Source of the DNA: Paraburkholderia heleia NBRC 101817
GTDB taxonomy: Bacteria; Pseudomonadota; Gammaproteobacteria; Burkholderiales; Burkholderiaceae
Direction of reading: 5' to 3'
Length of the DNA: 64,000 nt
Assembly (NCBI RefSeq): GCF_000739775.1
Contig: NZ_BBJH01000007.1
Span: 186,001-250,000, forward strand
In this document: piece by piece, positions 16,826 to 25,479 of the stretch
Numbering within the stretch: the first letter of the stretch is position 1
Layout: each line of letters starts with the position of its first letter
Program-made: the position numbers and the translations under genes
The notes under the pieces: generated by a model
Told to the model about the DNA's origin: nothing
What the model saw: the letters and a program-made list of their open reading frames with translations, nothing else
The model's database searches: none

Positions 16826-16861
16826 GAAAAAGACGCTGCGCTTTCGCGCGGCGTCTTTTTC
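16826..16861. terminator. Bidirectional terminator between the AraC regulator and hmp
   Basis: An imperfect hairpin with AAAAAGACGC at 16827-16836 pairing with GCGTCTTTTT at 16851-16860, with additional GCG/CGC pairs inside. The A and T tracts allow it to serve both convergent genes. Confidence 0.8.
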
Positions 16862-16907
16862 GTTCGGTATGCTCAGCGAGTCATGCCGGCACGCCATGCG
16901 TGCAGCG

Positions 16908-18110
16908 TTACAGCATGCCGGAGCCGAAGATCTCCGTGTGGATGCGCGAAGCATCGACGCCGCGAGCAGCGAGCGCCTCGCGCTGTTCGCGCATGAACGC
17001 CACGGGGCCGCACAGGTAGTAGTCGGCGTCGGGCAGCAGCACATCGGCTTCAATGCGGCCGATATCGATGCGCCCTTCGAAGTCGTAGTCCACGCCCTGA
17101 CGGTCGCTGGCGCCGACCTCATCGTAGAACACCGCGCGCTTCACGTTCGGGTACTCGGAGACCGCGTGACGCAGAAAGTCGCGGAATGCGTGCACCTTCG
17201 CGTTGCGGCACGCATGCACGAAGGTCACCTTGCGCTCGCTGCGCGCGGCGATCAGCGTGGAGAGCATCGACTTCATCGGCGTGATGCCCACGCCGCCGCT
17301 CATCAGCACGACCGGTGATGTCTTCTTGCGATCGAGCGTGAACTCGCCCATCGGCGCGCTCACGTGCACCACCGCGCCCTCTTCCACGCCGTCGTGCATG
17401 ATGTTCGACACGTGGCCCGGCTGCGCGTCGCCGCGGCCGGCCTCCCGCTTCACCGAAATGCGCAGCCACTTGCCGTGGGGCGCGTCGGAGAGGCTGTACT
17501 GACGCGGCTGGTCCACACCGAGCTTGTCGACGAAGCGCGTCACGCTCACGTACTGGCCCGGCTCGAAGCCGCCTGCGGATGCACCGTCGGCCGGCGCGAG
17601 ATAGAACGAGGTGATCTCGTCGCTTTCCACTTGCTTGCGCATCACCCTGAACGGACGGAAACCGCTCCACGAAGCGCCCTCGTACAGCTTCGCCTCGGTG
17701 CCGATCATGATGTTCGCGAGCTGCTCGTAGGCCACGGCCCAGGCGTCGAGCGTGGGCTGGTCCACAGCGTCGCCGAGCACGTCCACGACTGCGCCGAGCA
17801 GATGCCTGCCGACGATCGGATAGTGCTCCGGTCGGATGTTCAGGCTCGCGTGCTTGTGCGCGATATGTGTGACCGCGCCGCCGAGCGCGCCCAGATTGTC
17901 GATGTTCGCCGCATAGGCGTACACCGCGCGGGCGAGCGTTTCGGGCTGGCTGCCGCTTTGCTGATGCGTCTGGTTAAAGATGTTCTTGAGCTCGGGGTGC
18001 GCGGCGAACATCCGCTTGTAGAAATGCTTGGTGATCGTGGCGCCGTGCTCGGCGAAAACGGGCGCAGTGGCCTTCACGCGGGCCATCTGGTCGGCGGTGA
18101 GCGCAGTCAT
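16908..18110 (-). CDS. hmp: Flavohemoglobin, nitric oxide dioxygenase
   Basis: A 400-residue fusion of a globin with an FAD/NAD ferredoxin-reductase module that oxidises nitric oxide to nitrate in the cytosol. The globin has the B10 tyrosine in 'KHFYKRMF' (Tyr31) and the proximal histidine in 'IAHKHASLNI' (His87). The reductase part has the FAD motif 'RQYSLSD', 'VSAPMGEF' and the NAD-binding 'LMSGGVGITPMKSML', ending with 'YYLCGPVAFM'. Length matches E. coli Hmp. The promoter region carries a near-perfect NsrR-type operator (18129-18153), so nitric-oxide induction is expected. It stands alone between a terminator and the divergent-looking gap before the cobalamin adenosyltransferase gene. Confidence 0.96.
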   Translation of the reverse strand: MTALTADQMARVKATAPVFAEHGATITKHFYKRMFAAHPELKNIFNQTHQQSGSQPETLARAVYAYAANIDNLGALGGAVTHIAHKHASLNIRPEHYPIVGRHLLGAVVDVLGDAVDQPTLDAWAVAYEQLANIMIGTEAKLYEGASWSGFRPFRVMRKQVESDEITSFYLAPADGASAGGFEPGQYVSVTRFVDKLGVDQPRQYSLSDAPHGKWLRISVKREAGRGDAQPGHVSNIMHDGVEEGAVVHVSAPMGEFTLDRKKTSPVVLMSGGVGITPMKSMLSTLIAARSERKVTFVHACRNAKVHAFRDFLRHAVSEYPNVKRAVFYDEVGASDRQGVDYDFEGRIDIGRIEADVLLPDADYYLCGPVAFMREQREALAARGVDASRIHTEIFGSGML

Positions 18111-18128
18111 TTACGGCTTCTCCGTGGT

Positions 18129-18153
18129 AAAGATGCACAAAAGATACATCTTT
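18129..18153. promoter_or_regulatory. NsrR-type operator upstream of hmp
   Basis: A 25-base inverted repeat with half-sites AAAGATGCA (18129-18137) and TACATCTTT (18145-18153) and a 7-base centre. The arms match with a single mismatch and agree with the known NsrR half-site AAGATGYA. It lies 19 bases upstream of the hmp start, as expected for repression by the nitric-oxide-sensing Fe-S repressor NsrR. The nsrR gene itself is not in the window. Confidence 0.8.
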
Positions 18154-18366
18154 AATGTGACAGCCCGACTCAGACATTTTGTCGCACCCCAGCAATTTCC
18201 TGATGGTGCCGGCCGTGAACGCGCAGCTGACGGCCATGGAGCGCGCCCCGGCGGCGCTTTTGCGATGCGGTAAACAGTCTTGTGCAGACGATTGCAGCGC
18301 AACCGGACGCTACGGTGGAGCGCCCATTGGCGGGCCGGCGCGGCGTTCGTTCGCGCCCTTTTCCCC

Positions 18367-18960
18367 TTACGCGCTCTCCCCTTCGCCCGCCCCCTTGCCC
18401 GCGCCCCGGTCGTGCCGCCAGAGCACGTCGCTGCCGCCCGCGGCCCGGTTGAGCACGCGCGCGAGCACGAATAGCAGGTCGGAGAGCCGGTTGACGTAGC
18501 GGCGCGGCGTATCCGCGAGCGGGGGGCCTGAGTTCGCCGAGGCGCCCAGCGTGACCACCGCGCGTTCGGCGCGCCGGCATACGGTGCGGCACACGTGCGC
18601 GAGCGCCGCCGCCCGCGAGCCGCCCGGGAGAATGAATTCCCTGAGCGGCGGCAGGGTGGCGTTGTAATGCGCGAGCCAGCCGTCGAGCCGCGCGAGGTGC
18701 TCGTCGGTCACGAGCGTGTGGCCAGGTATGCACAGCTCGCCGCCCAGATCGAACAGGTCGTGCTGGATGGCGACGAGCGCCTCGCGCACGTCGCCGGGGA
18801 GCGTTTCGCACAGCAACACGCCGATCTGCGAGTTCAGCTCGTCGACATCGCCGATCGCGGCGATGCGCGCGTCGTCCTTGCGCACGCGGCTACCGTCGCC
18901 GAGTCCGGTCGAACCGTCGTCGCCGGTGCGCGTTGCAATCCTGCTCAGGCGATTGCCCAT
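18367..18960 (-). CDS. Cob(I)alamin adenosyltransferase, PduO type
   Basis: A 197-residue ATP:corrinoid adenosyltransferase that makes adenosylcobalamin. The N terminus has the ATP-binding signature 'TRTGDDGSTGLGDGSRVRKD', followed by 'GDVDELNSQIGVL', and the C-terminal helix has 'CRRAERAVVTLG' and 'YVNRLSDLLFVLARVLNR', all typical of the PduO/MMAB (ATR) family. The start at 18960 follows the family N terminus. A short Gly/Glu/Ala tail follows the fold. No corrinoid gene or adenosylcobalamin-dependent enzyme is next to it and no cobalamin riboswitch is visible. Confidence 0.93.
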   Translation of the reverse strand: MGNRLSRIATRTGDDGSTGLGDGSRVRKDDARIAAIGDVDELNSQIGVLLCETLPGDVREALVAIQHDLFDLGGELCIPGHTLVTDEHLARLDGWLAHYNATLPPLREFILPGGSRAAALAHVCRTVCRRAERAVVTLGASANSGPPLADTPRRYVNRLSDLLFVLARVLNRAAGGSDVLWRHDRGAGKGAGEGESA

Positions 18961-19104
18961 GTTGTGCTCTCCGCAGATGAAAATTTGCACAGGTCGCGCA
19001 TCACGCGCGCCCGGCGCGGTCCAGGGTGCCCAAGGCCACCGGCCATTATAGGTTTCGTGCACTGCAGCATAAGGGGCGCGGCTCTGCGGCGCAGACGTTC
19101 AGCG

Positions 19105-19110
19105 TAAAAT
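19105..19110 (+). promoter_or_regulatory. Candidate -10 element of the FAD-oxidase/glc gene series
   Basis: TAAAAT lies 41 bases upstream of the GTG start at 19152 in the gap divergent from the adenosyltransferase gene. No good -35 hexamer is seen at the right distance, so this is a weak call. Confidence 0.35.
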
Positions 19111-19151
19111 GGTCCGCACCAGAAGTCGTACCCATACGAAGGAGACACCGC

Positions 19152-20567
19152 GTGAATCATCCTGCGCCGCCGGCCCTCGGACGCCGCCCGTTCCCCACCG
19201 AACTCATCGATCAGCTGCGCAGCGCGTTCGGCGAACGCGTCTCCACCTCCGAAGCCGTACGCGCCCATCACGGCCGTGACGAATCGCCCTTCGACCCGCA
19301 ACTGCCCGACGCCGTGGTGTTCGCGCAGAGCACCGGGGATATCCAGACCATCGTCAAGCTGTGCGCCCGTCATGGCGTGCCGATCATTCCCTACGGCAAT
19401 GGTTCGTCGCTCGAAGGTCACTTGCTGGCCGTGCAGGGCGGCGTGTCGATCGACCTTTCGCAGATGAACCGCGTGCTCTCGATCAACGCCGAGGATCTCA
19501 CCGTGACCGTCGAGCCTGGCATCTCGCGCAAGCAGCTCAACGAAGCGCTGCGCGATACGGGTCTGTTCTTCCCGATCGACCCGGGCGCCGATGCGAGCAT
19601 CGGCGGCATGACGGCCACGCGCGCTTCAGGCACCAACGCCGTGCGCTACGGCACGATGCGCGAGAACGTGCTCGGCCTGAGCGCCGTGCTCGCCGACGGT
19701 CGCGTCGTCAAAACCGGCACGCGCGCGCGCAAGTCGTCGGCGGGCTACGATCTCACGCGCCTTTTCGTCGGCTCGGAAGGCACGCTCGGCGTGATCACCG
19801 AAATCACAGTGCGGCTCTACCCGCAGCCCGAGGCAGTTTCGGCGGCGGTGTGCGCATTCCCTTCGATGGCGGAGGCCGTGCGCACGGTGATCGAGACGAT
19901 CCAGATCGGCGTGCCGATTGCGCGCGTGGAATTCATCGACTCGCTTGCGGTGCGCGCGATCAACAAGCATTCGAACCTCACGCTGCGCGAAAAGCACACG
20001 CTCTTCTTCGAATTTCACGGCACTGAGGCGGGCGTCGCGGAGCAGGCGCAGCTCGTGCAGGAGCTGGCTGCGCAGCACGGTGGCGAAGGCTTCGAGTGGG
20101 CCACGCGCCCCGAGGACCGCAGCCGCCTGTGGAACGCACGCCACAACGCCTATTTCGCGATGCTGCAGCTCAAGCCCGGCTGCCGTGCCGTGACGACCGA
20201 CGTGTGCGTGCCGATCTCGCGCCTCGCCGAATGCGTAATCGAGACGGAAACCGATCTCAAGGCCTCGCCGCTGCCCTGCCCGATCGTCGGCCACGTGGGC
20301 GACGGCAACTTCCACGTGGCGATCCTGATCGACCCGGACAAGCCCGAGGAAATCGACGAGGCCGAGCGCCTGAATCGCCGCATCGTGCAACGCGCGATCG
20401 CGATGGACGGCACCTGCACGGGCGAGCACGGCGTCGGCCTGCACAAGATGGATTTCCTCGTCGAAGAGCACGGCGCGGACACCATCGACACAATGCGCGC
20501 GGTCAAGCACGCACTCGATCCGCACAACCTGATGAATCCGGGCAAGATCTTCAGCTGGGCGGCGTAA
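19152..20567 (+). CDS. FAD-linked oxidase, D-lactate dehydrogenase/GlcD-like
   Basis: A 471-residue flavoprotein of the vanillyl-alcohol-oxidase fold. The N-terminal PCMH-type FAD domain has 'GVPIIPYGNGSSLEGHLLAV', 'PGADASIGGMTATRASGTNA' and 'GSEGTLGVITEITVRL'; the C-terminal cap has 'GHVGDGNFHV' with the flavin-proximal histidine region and 'GEHGVGLHK'. The arrangement fits D-lactate dehydrogenases (cytochrome type) and related 2-hydroxyacid oxidases. I chose the GTG at 19152, which has AAGGAG seven bases upstream. It is 28 bases before glcD on the same strand and probably in one operon, so the unit carries two GlcD-like flavoproteins. The substrate is not certain; D-lactate or another D-2-hydroxyacid is most likely. 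Confidence 0.88.
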   Translation: MNHPAPPALGRRPFPTELIDQLRSAFGERVSTSEAVRAHHGRDESPFDPQLPDAVVFAQSTGDIQTIVKLCARHGVPIIPYGNGSSLEGHLLAVQGGVSIDLSQMNRVLSINAEDLTVTVEPGISRKQLNEALRDTGLFFPIDPGADASIGGMTATRASGTNAVRYGTMRENVLGLSAVLADGRVVKTGTRARKSSAGYDLTRLFVGSEGTLGVITEITVRLYPQPEAVSAAVCAFPSMAEAVRTVIETIQIGVPIARVEFIDSLAVRAINKHSNLTLREKHTLFFEFHGTEAGVAEQAQLVQELAAQHGGEGFEWATRPEDRSRLWNARHNAYFAMLQLKPGCRAVTTDVCVPISRLAECVIETETDLKASPLPCPIVGHVGDGNFHVAILIDPDKPEEIDEAERLNRRIVQRAIAMDGTCTGEHGVGLHKMDFLVEEHGADTIDTMRAVKHALDPHNLMNPGKIFSWAA

Positions 20568-20595
20568 CCGACACGCGCAACAGACGGGAGGAGAC

Positions 20596-22101
20596 ATGAA
20601 CGCACCCGAGGCGAACTTGCCCGAGCTGAGCCCGGAAGCGCTCGCGCAGCGCCAGCGCGAGGTAGTCCAGGCGTTGATGGCCGTGCTGCCGGCGCATTGC
20701 CTGCTGCATCGAGAGGAGGACACGGTCGCTTACGAGTGCGACGGCCTTGCCGCCTACCGGCGGCTGCCGCTCGCCGTGGCGCTGCCGGAGACCGAGTCGC
20801 AGGTGCAACGCATCGTGCAGATCTGCCGGCGCCTCGACGTGCCGGTCGTGCCGCGCGGCGCGGGCACCGGGCTCTCGGGCGGCGCCATGCCGATCCGGCA
20901 CGGCATTGTGCTTTCGCTCGCGCGCTTCAGGCGCATTCTCGAAGTCGATCCCTACGCGCGCACGGCCACCGTGCAGCCCGGCGTGCGCAATCTGGCCGTT
21001 TCCGAAGCGGCGGCGCCCTTTGGCCTTTACTACGCGCCGGACCCTTCGTCGCAGATCGCCTGCACGATAGGCGGCAACGTTTCGGAGAACTCGGGCGGCG
21101 TCCATTGCCTCAAGTACGGCCTCACGGTGCACAACGTGCTGCGCGTGCGCGCCGTGACGATGGACGGCGAGATCGTCGAATTCGGCTCGCTCGCGCCCGA
21201 TGCGCCGGGCCTCGACCTGCTCGCGGTGATGATCGGCAGCGAAGGCATGTTCGCCATCGTGACCGAAGTGACCGTCAAGCTGATTCCGCGCCCGCAAACC
21301 GCGCAGGTCATCATGGCGAGCTTCGACGACGTCGTGAAAGGGGGCGACGCCGTGGCGGGCATCATCGCCTCGGGCATCATTCCGGCGGGCCTGGAAATGA
21401 TGGACAAGCCGGCCACGCGCGCCGTAGAGGAGTTCGTCAACGCGGGCTACGACCTTGACGCCGCCGCGATCCTGCTGTGCGAAGCGGACGGCACGCCCGA
21501 GGAAGTCGCCGACGAGATCGCGCGCACGACCACGGTGCTGCGCGAGCACGGCGCCACGCGCATCCAGATCTCGCGCACCGAGGAAGAACGCCTGCGCTTC
21601 TGGTCGGGCCGCAAGAATGCGTTTCCGGCGGCGGGCCGCATCTCGCCCGATTACTATTGCATGGACGGCACTGTGCCGCGCCGCGCGATCGGGCCGCTGC
21701 TCGCGCGCATCCACGAAATGGAAAAGCAGTATGGACTGCGCTGTATCAACGTCTTCCATGCCGGCGACGGCAACATGCACCCGCTCATTCTCTTCAACGG
21801 CAACGACCTCGACGAATGGCACCGCGCAGAAGCCTTTGGCTCGGACATTCTCGAAACCTGCGTGGAACTGGGTGGCACCGTGACGGGCGAGCACGGCGTG
21901 GGCATCGAGAAGATCAATTCGATGTGCGTGCAGTTCTCGCCGCAGGAGCGCGACGCGTTTCATGCGGTGAAACACGCGTTCGATCCGGCGAGGCTCCTCA
22001 ACCCCGACAAGGGTATCCCCACGCGGGCGCGCTGCGCGGAGTACGGGCGCATGCACGTGCGCGGGAATCTGCTGCCGCACCCCGAGTTGCCGCGCTTCTG
22101 A
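20596..22101 (+). CDS. glcD: Glycolate oxidase subunit GlcD
   Basis: A 501-residue FAD-binding subunit of the three-part glycolate oxidase that oxidises glycolate to glyoxylate and passes electrons to the membrane quinone pool. The FAD-binding region shows 'VPVVPRGAGTGLSGGAMPI', 'DPSSQIACTIGGNVSENSGG' and 'GSEGMFAIVTEVTVKL'. The C-terminal FAD-oxidase domain has 'NVFHAGDGNMHPL' and 'TGEHGVGIEKI'. Length equals that of E. coli GlcD (499). A strong GGGAGGAG site precedes the ATG. It is followed by glcE and glcF on the same strand. No glcC activator gene is adjacent. Confidence 0.95.
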   Translation: MNAPEANLPELSPEALAQRQREVVQALMAVLPAHCLLHREEDTVAYECDGLAAYRRLPLAVALPETESQVQRIVQICRRLDVPVVPRGAGTGLSGGAMPIRHGIVLSLARFRRILEVDPYARTATVQPGVRNLAVSEAAAPFGLYYAPDPSSQIACTIGGNVSENSGGVHCLKYGLTVHNVLRVRAVTMDGEIVEFGSLAPDAPGLDLLAVMIGSEGMFAIVTEVTVKLIPRPQTAQVIMASFDDVVKGGDAVAGIIASGIIPAGLEMMDKPATRAVEEFVNAGYDLDAAAILLCEADGTPEEVADEIARTTTVLREHGATRIQISRTEEERLRFWSGRKNAFPAAGRISPDYYCMDGTVPRRAIGPLLARIHEMEKQYGLRCINVFHAGDGNMHPLILFNGNDLDEWHRAEAFGSDILETCVELGGTVTGEHGVGIEKINSMCVQFSPQERDAFHAVKHAFDPARLLNPDKGIPTRARCAEYGRMHVRGNLLPHPELPRF

Positions 22102-22197
22102 CGGACGCGCAAACACGCACCGGGCCCCGCGCCGTCTATACATATCACGTGACCCGAATGAGGGTCCGCTCCGGGTTGTCAGGCGAGGTTCGCCCAG

Positions 22198-22203
22198 TAC
22201 AAT
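22198..22203 (+). promoter_or_regulatory. Candidate -10 element upstream of glcE
   Basis: TACAAT lies 39 bases before the glcE ATG in the 141-base gap after glcD. No clear -35 element is visible. It may give glcE-glcF a secondary promoter inside the operon. Confidence 0.3.
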
Positions 22204-22242
22204 CGAACGAACCATATAACGAACAAGCGCGACCATCACGAC

Positions 22243-23331
22243 ATGGAAGAGGACGACATCGTCTCGGACTGGTCCGAACGCATCCGGGCGGCGAGCGCCG
22301 ATGGGCGGGCGCTGCGCATTCGCGGCGGGGGCACCAAGGACTGGTATGGCCAGGCGCTCGAAGGCGAGATTCTCGACACGCGCGCGCACCGCGGCATCAT
22401 CGCTTACGACCCGGCGGAACTGGTGATCACGGCGCGCGCCGGCACACCGCTTGCGGAGATCGAAACGGCGCTCGCGGCCCACGGCCAGATGCTCGCCTTC
22501 GAGCCGCCGCACTTCGGCGCGCAGGCCACCCTGGGCGGCTGCATCGCCGCAGGCATTGCCGGGCCGCGGCGGGCGAGCGCGGGCGCACCGCGCGACTTCG
22601 TGCTGGGCGCGGTGCTCATGAACGGCCACGGCGAGGTGCTGCATTTCGGCGGCCAGGTCGTGAAAAACGTGGCGGGCTACGACGTCTCGCGGCTCATGGC
22701 GGGCTCGCTCGGCACGCTCGGCCTGCTGCTGGAGCTTTCGGTGAAGGTGCTGCCGGCGCCGCAAGCGGAAACCACGCTCAAATTCGACATGAACGGCACC
22801 GACGCCGTGCGCAAGCTCAACGAATGGGGCGGCCGCCCGCTGCCGATAACGGCGAGCGCCTGGCGCAACGGCACGCTCGCGGTACGCCTCGCGGGCGCGG
22901 AAGCCGCGGTGAAGACAGCCCGCGCGAGCCTGGGCGGCGAAGTGGTGGATGCGGTAGAGGCCGAACGCTTCTGGGCGGGCCTGCGCGAGCAGACCGATCC
23001 GTTCTTCGCGTCCATTGCGCCCAACGCGGCGCTGTGGCGGCTCGCGCTGCCCTCGATCGCGGAGCCCCTGCAACTGCCGGGCGCGCAACTCATGGAGTGG
23101 GGCGGCGCGCAGCGCTGGTGGATCACGGAAACCGACGCGCAGACGGTGCGCATCAGCGCGAAACAGGCCGGCGGTCACGCGACGATGTTCCGCACGGGGC
23201 GCGACTACGACCGCAGCGCGGGCGTGTTCACGCCTTTGCCGGCGCCGCTCATGAAGATCCATCGCGGCCTGAAGGCCGCCTTCGACCCGGCCCGCATCTT
23301 CAATCGCGGCCGGCTGTATTCCGACTTCTGA
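22243..23331 (+). CDS. glcE: Glycolate oxidase subunit GlcE
   Basis: A 362-residue second FAD-binding subunit. It shows the short PCMH-type domain of GlcE: 'LRIRGGGTKDWYG', 'LVITARAGTPLAEIETAL', 'PHFGAQATLGGCIAAGIAGP' and 'VKNVAGYDVSRLMAGSLGTL'. It lacks the large cap domain of GlcD, and its length matches E. coli GlcE (350). The ATG at 22243 has no strong ribosome site. It lies between glcD and glcF and is needed together with them for glycolate oxidase activity. Confidence 0.93.
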   Translation: MEEDDIVSDWSERIRAASADGRALRIRGGGTKDWYGQALEGEILDTRAHRGIIAYDPAELVITARAGTPLAEIETALAAHGQMLAFEPPHFGAQATLGGCIAAGIAGPRRASAGAPRDFVLGAVLMNGHGEVLHFGGQVVKNVAGYDVSRLMAGSLGTLGLLLELSVKVLPAPQAETTLKFDMNGTDAVRKLNEWGGRPLPITASAWRNGTLAVRLAGAEAAVKTARASLGGEVVDAVEAERFWAGLREQTDPFFASIAPNAALWRLALPSIAEPLQLPGAQLMEWGGAQRWWITETDAQTVRISAKQAGGHATMFRTGRDYDRSAGVFTPLPAPLMKIHRGLKAAFDPARIFNRGRLYSDF

Positions 23332-23349
23332 CGACACCCACACGCGGCG

Positions 23350-24579
23350 ATGCAGACGAACCTCGCGGAATTCATACGCAACACCCCCGACGGCGACGAA
23401 GCCGACGCGATCCTGCGCAAGTGCGTGCATTGCGGCTTCTGCACCGCGACCTGCCCGACCTATCAGTTGCTCGGCGACGAGCTGGACGGCCCGCGCGGGC
23501 GCATCTATCTGATGAAGCAGATGGTGGAAGGCGCGCCGGTCACGAAGAGCACGCTCACGCACCTCGACCGCTGCCTCACGTGCCGCAGTTGCGAGACCAC
23601 CTGCCCTTCCGGCGTGCAGTACGGGCGCCTCGTGGAAGTGGGCCGCAAGCATGCCGAACAAATGGTGAAGCGTCCGCTGCGCCAGCGCGTCATGCGCCGC
23701 CTGCTCGCGGGCCTGCTGCCGCGCCGCGCCCTCTTCACACCGGCCATGCGCCTCGGCCAGCAGGTGCGGCCGCTTCTGCCGAGGCGCCTGCGCGACAAGG
23801 TGCCTGTGCGCCAGCGCCTGCTCGCGTGGCCCGCGGCCAGGCACGCGCGCAAGATGCTGATGCTGCAAGGCTGCGTGCAGCCCTCGATGATGCCCAACAT
23901 CAACATCGCGACCGCGCGCGTGCTGGACGCGCTCGGCATCGAAACGATCGTCGCGCCGCAAGCGGGCTGCTGCGGCGCGATCCGCCTGCATATGGGCTAC
24001 GCCGACGACGCGCTCGACGACGCACGCGCGAACATCGACGCCTGGTGGCCCTACATAGAGCAAGGCGTGGAAGCGATCGTGATGAACGCCTCGGGCTGCG
24101 GCGCGACGGTAAAGGAATACGCGCACCTGCTGCGCGACGATCCGGCCTATGTGGAAAAAGCGCGCCGCGTGGTCGAGCTCACACGCGATCTTTCGGAGCT
24201 GCTGCCCGCATTCGAGGAACAGCTCGTGGCCACGACGAGGCGCCGCAGCATCAAGACGGTGGCCTGGCATCCGCCCTGCACGCTGCAGCATGGCCAGCAG
24301 TTGCGCGGCGGTGTGGAAAGGCTCCTCACCGCGCTCGGACTCGACGTGCGGCTGCCCGCCGACAGCCATCTTTGCTGCGGCTCCGCAGGCACGTATTCGA
24401 TCACGCAGCCGCGCCTTTCCTACACGCTGCGCAACCAGAAAGTGGACCGGCTGCAGGCGCTGGAGCCGCAATTGATCGTCTCCGCCAACATAGGCTGCAT
24501 CACGCACCTGCAAAGCGGCACGGCGATTCCGGTCACGCACTGGATCGAGCTGGTCGAACATATGCTGGCAACGAATTGA
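23350..24579 (+). CDS. glcF: Glycolate oxidase iron-sulfur subunit GlcF
   Basis: A 409-residue electron-transfer subunit. Two [4Fe-4S] motifs are near the N terminus: Cys25, 28, 31, 35 ('CVHCGFCTATCP') and Cys75, 78, 81, 85 ('CLTCRSCETTCP'). Two cysteine-rich CCG domains follow, with 'QAGCCGAIRLHMG' and 'SHLCCGSAGTYS', as in heterodisulfide-reductase-like proteins. It passes electrons from the FAD subunits to the quinone pool at the inner membrane. It begins 18 bases after glcE, so the two are co-transcribed. Confidence 0.96.
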   Translation: MQTNLAEFIRNTPDGDEADAILRKCVHCGFCTATCPTYQLLGDELDGPRGRIYLMKQMVEGAPVTKSTLTHLDRCLTCRSCETTCPSGVQYGRLVEVGRKHAEQMVKRPLRQRVMRRLLAGLLPRRALFTPAMRLGQQVRPLLPRRLRDKVPVRQRLLAWPAARHARKMLMLQGCVQPSMMPNINIATARVLDALGIETIVAPQAGCCGAIRLHMGYADDALDDARANIDAWWPYIEQGVEAIVMNASGCGATVKEYAHLLRDDPAYVEKARRVVELTRDLSELLPAFEEQLVATTRRRSIKTVAWHPPCTLQHGQQLRGGVERLLTALGLDVRLPADSHLCCGSAGTYSITQPRLSYTLRNQKVDRLQALEPQLIVSANIGCITHLQSGTAIPVTHWIELVEHMLATN

Positions 24580-24681
24580 GCCCATTGGGAACGGGACCAG
24601 CGTAACCGGATGCGCGACGCGCCAACATTCAGCCAATCGGTATAGCCTTTCTGGCCAGTATTTCGCGCCGTGCGCAGTCCG

Positions 24682-24687
24682 TATAAT
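24682..24687 (+). promoter_or_regulatory. Candidate -10 element for yggS-proC
   Basis: A consensus TATAAT lies 69 bases upstream of the yggS start in the 177-base gap after glcF. The -35 region at 16-18 bases distance is weak. It would give yggS and proC a promoter separate from the glc genes. Confidence 0.45.
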
Positions 24688-24756
24688 GGCCGTCGTTCTG
24701 TTCGTTCTGGATCCCAAAAGGCGGCGCGTCCTTTCACGTGCCGGCCTTCATGCCCG

Positions 24757-25455
24757 ATGACCGATCTTTCCCGCAATCTCGAAGCTGTCCGCGAGCGCAT
24801 CGCGGCCGCTGCCCGCAACGCCGGCCGCGACCCGCGGAGCGTGGAGCTGCTCGCGGTTTCGAAAACGTTTCCCGCGCAGGACGTGCGCGCCGCTCACGCT
24901 GCCGGCCAGCGCGCGTTCGGCGAAAACTACGTGCAGGAATCCGTCGACAAGATCGAAGCGCTCGCCGACTTGCGCGCGAGCATCGAATGGCATTTCATCG
25001 GGCCGCTCCAATCGAACAAGACACGCCCCGTAGCCGAGCGTTTCGACTGGGTCCATTCGGTCGATCGTCTGAAGATTGCCGAACGCCTTTCGGCGCAACG
25101 TCCCGCCGGCATGGCGCCGCTCAATGTCTGCCTGCAGGTCAACGTGAGCGGCGAAGCCAGCAAGAGCGGCGTCGCTCCACAAGAAGCGCAGCAGGTCGCG
25201 CGCCAGATCGCCGCCCTGCCCAACCTGCGCCTGCGCGGGCTCATGTCGATTCCCGAGCCGGAAACTTCGCTCGAGGCGCAACGCGCGCCGCACCGCCAGC
25301 TGCGCGAGCTGTTCGAAGCACTACGCGCAGATGGCCTCGCGCTCGACACGCTCTCCATGGGCATGTCGGCCGACCTCGAAGCCGCGGTGCTCGAAGGCGC
25401 GACGATCGTGCGCGTCGGCACCGCCATTTTCGGCGCGCGCAACTACGCTCATTGA
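24757..25455 (+). CDS. yggS: Pyridoxal-phosphate homeostasis protein, YggS/PROSC family
   Basis: A 232-residue PLP-binding TIM-barrel protein of the alanine-racemase-like fold, without known catalysis, which buffers PLP. The PLP lysine lies in 'LLAVSKTFPAQD'. 'FGENYVQE', 'WHFIGPLQSNK', 'LQVNVSGEASKSG' and the C-terminal 'LSMGMSADLEAAV' and 'VRVGTAIFGAR' phosphate-binding stretch are all diagnostic. The ATG at 24757 matches the family start. The gene next to proC, 24 bases away, is a very common pairing in bacteria and supports both assignments. Confidence 0.95.
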   Translation: MTDLSRNLEAVRERIAAAARNAGRDPRSVELLAVSKTFPAQDVRAAHAAGQRAFGENYVQESVDKIEALADLRASIEWHFIGPLQSNKTRPVAERFDWVHSVDRLKIAERLSAQRPAGMAPLNVCLQVNVSGEASKSGVAPQEAQQVARQIAALPNLRLRGLMSIPEPETSLEAQRAPHRQLRELFEALRADGLALDTLSMGMSADLEAAVLEGATIVRVGTAIFGARNYAH

Positions 25456-25479
25456 TTCACTGAACGATTCCATATCATC

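Noticed and set aside
18111..18366. Possible cobalamin riboswitch near the adenosyltransferase gene
   Set aside because: The gap lies downstream of that gene and no B12-box-like sequence was seen; it contains the NsrR operator of hmp.
21477..24605. A 1042-codon plus-strand frame overlapping glcD-glcE-glcF in another frame
   Set aside because: Arg/Ala/Gly-rich out-of-frame translation without motifs; the overlapping genes are certain.
20551..24717. A 1388-codon open frame on the minus strand opposite the glc genes
   Set aside because: It is antisense to glcD, glcE and glcF, which have full family motifs. Its translation is rich in Arg, His and Ala without any motif, as expected for the mirror frame of GC-rich coding DNA.
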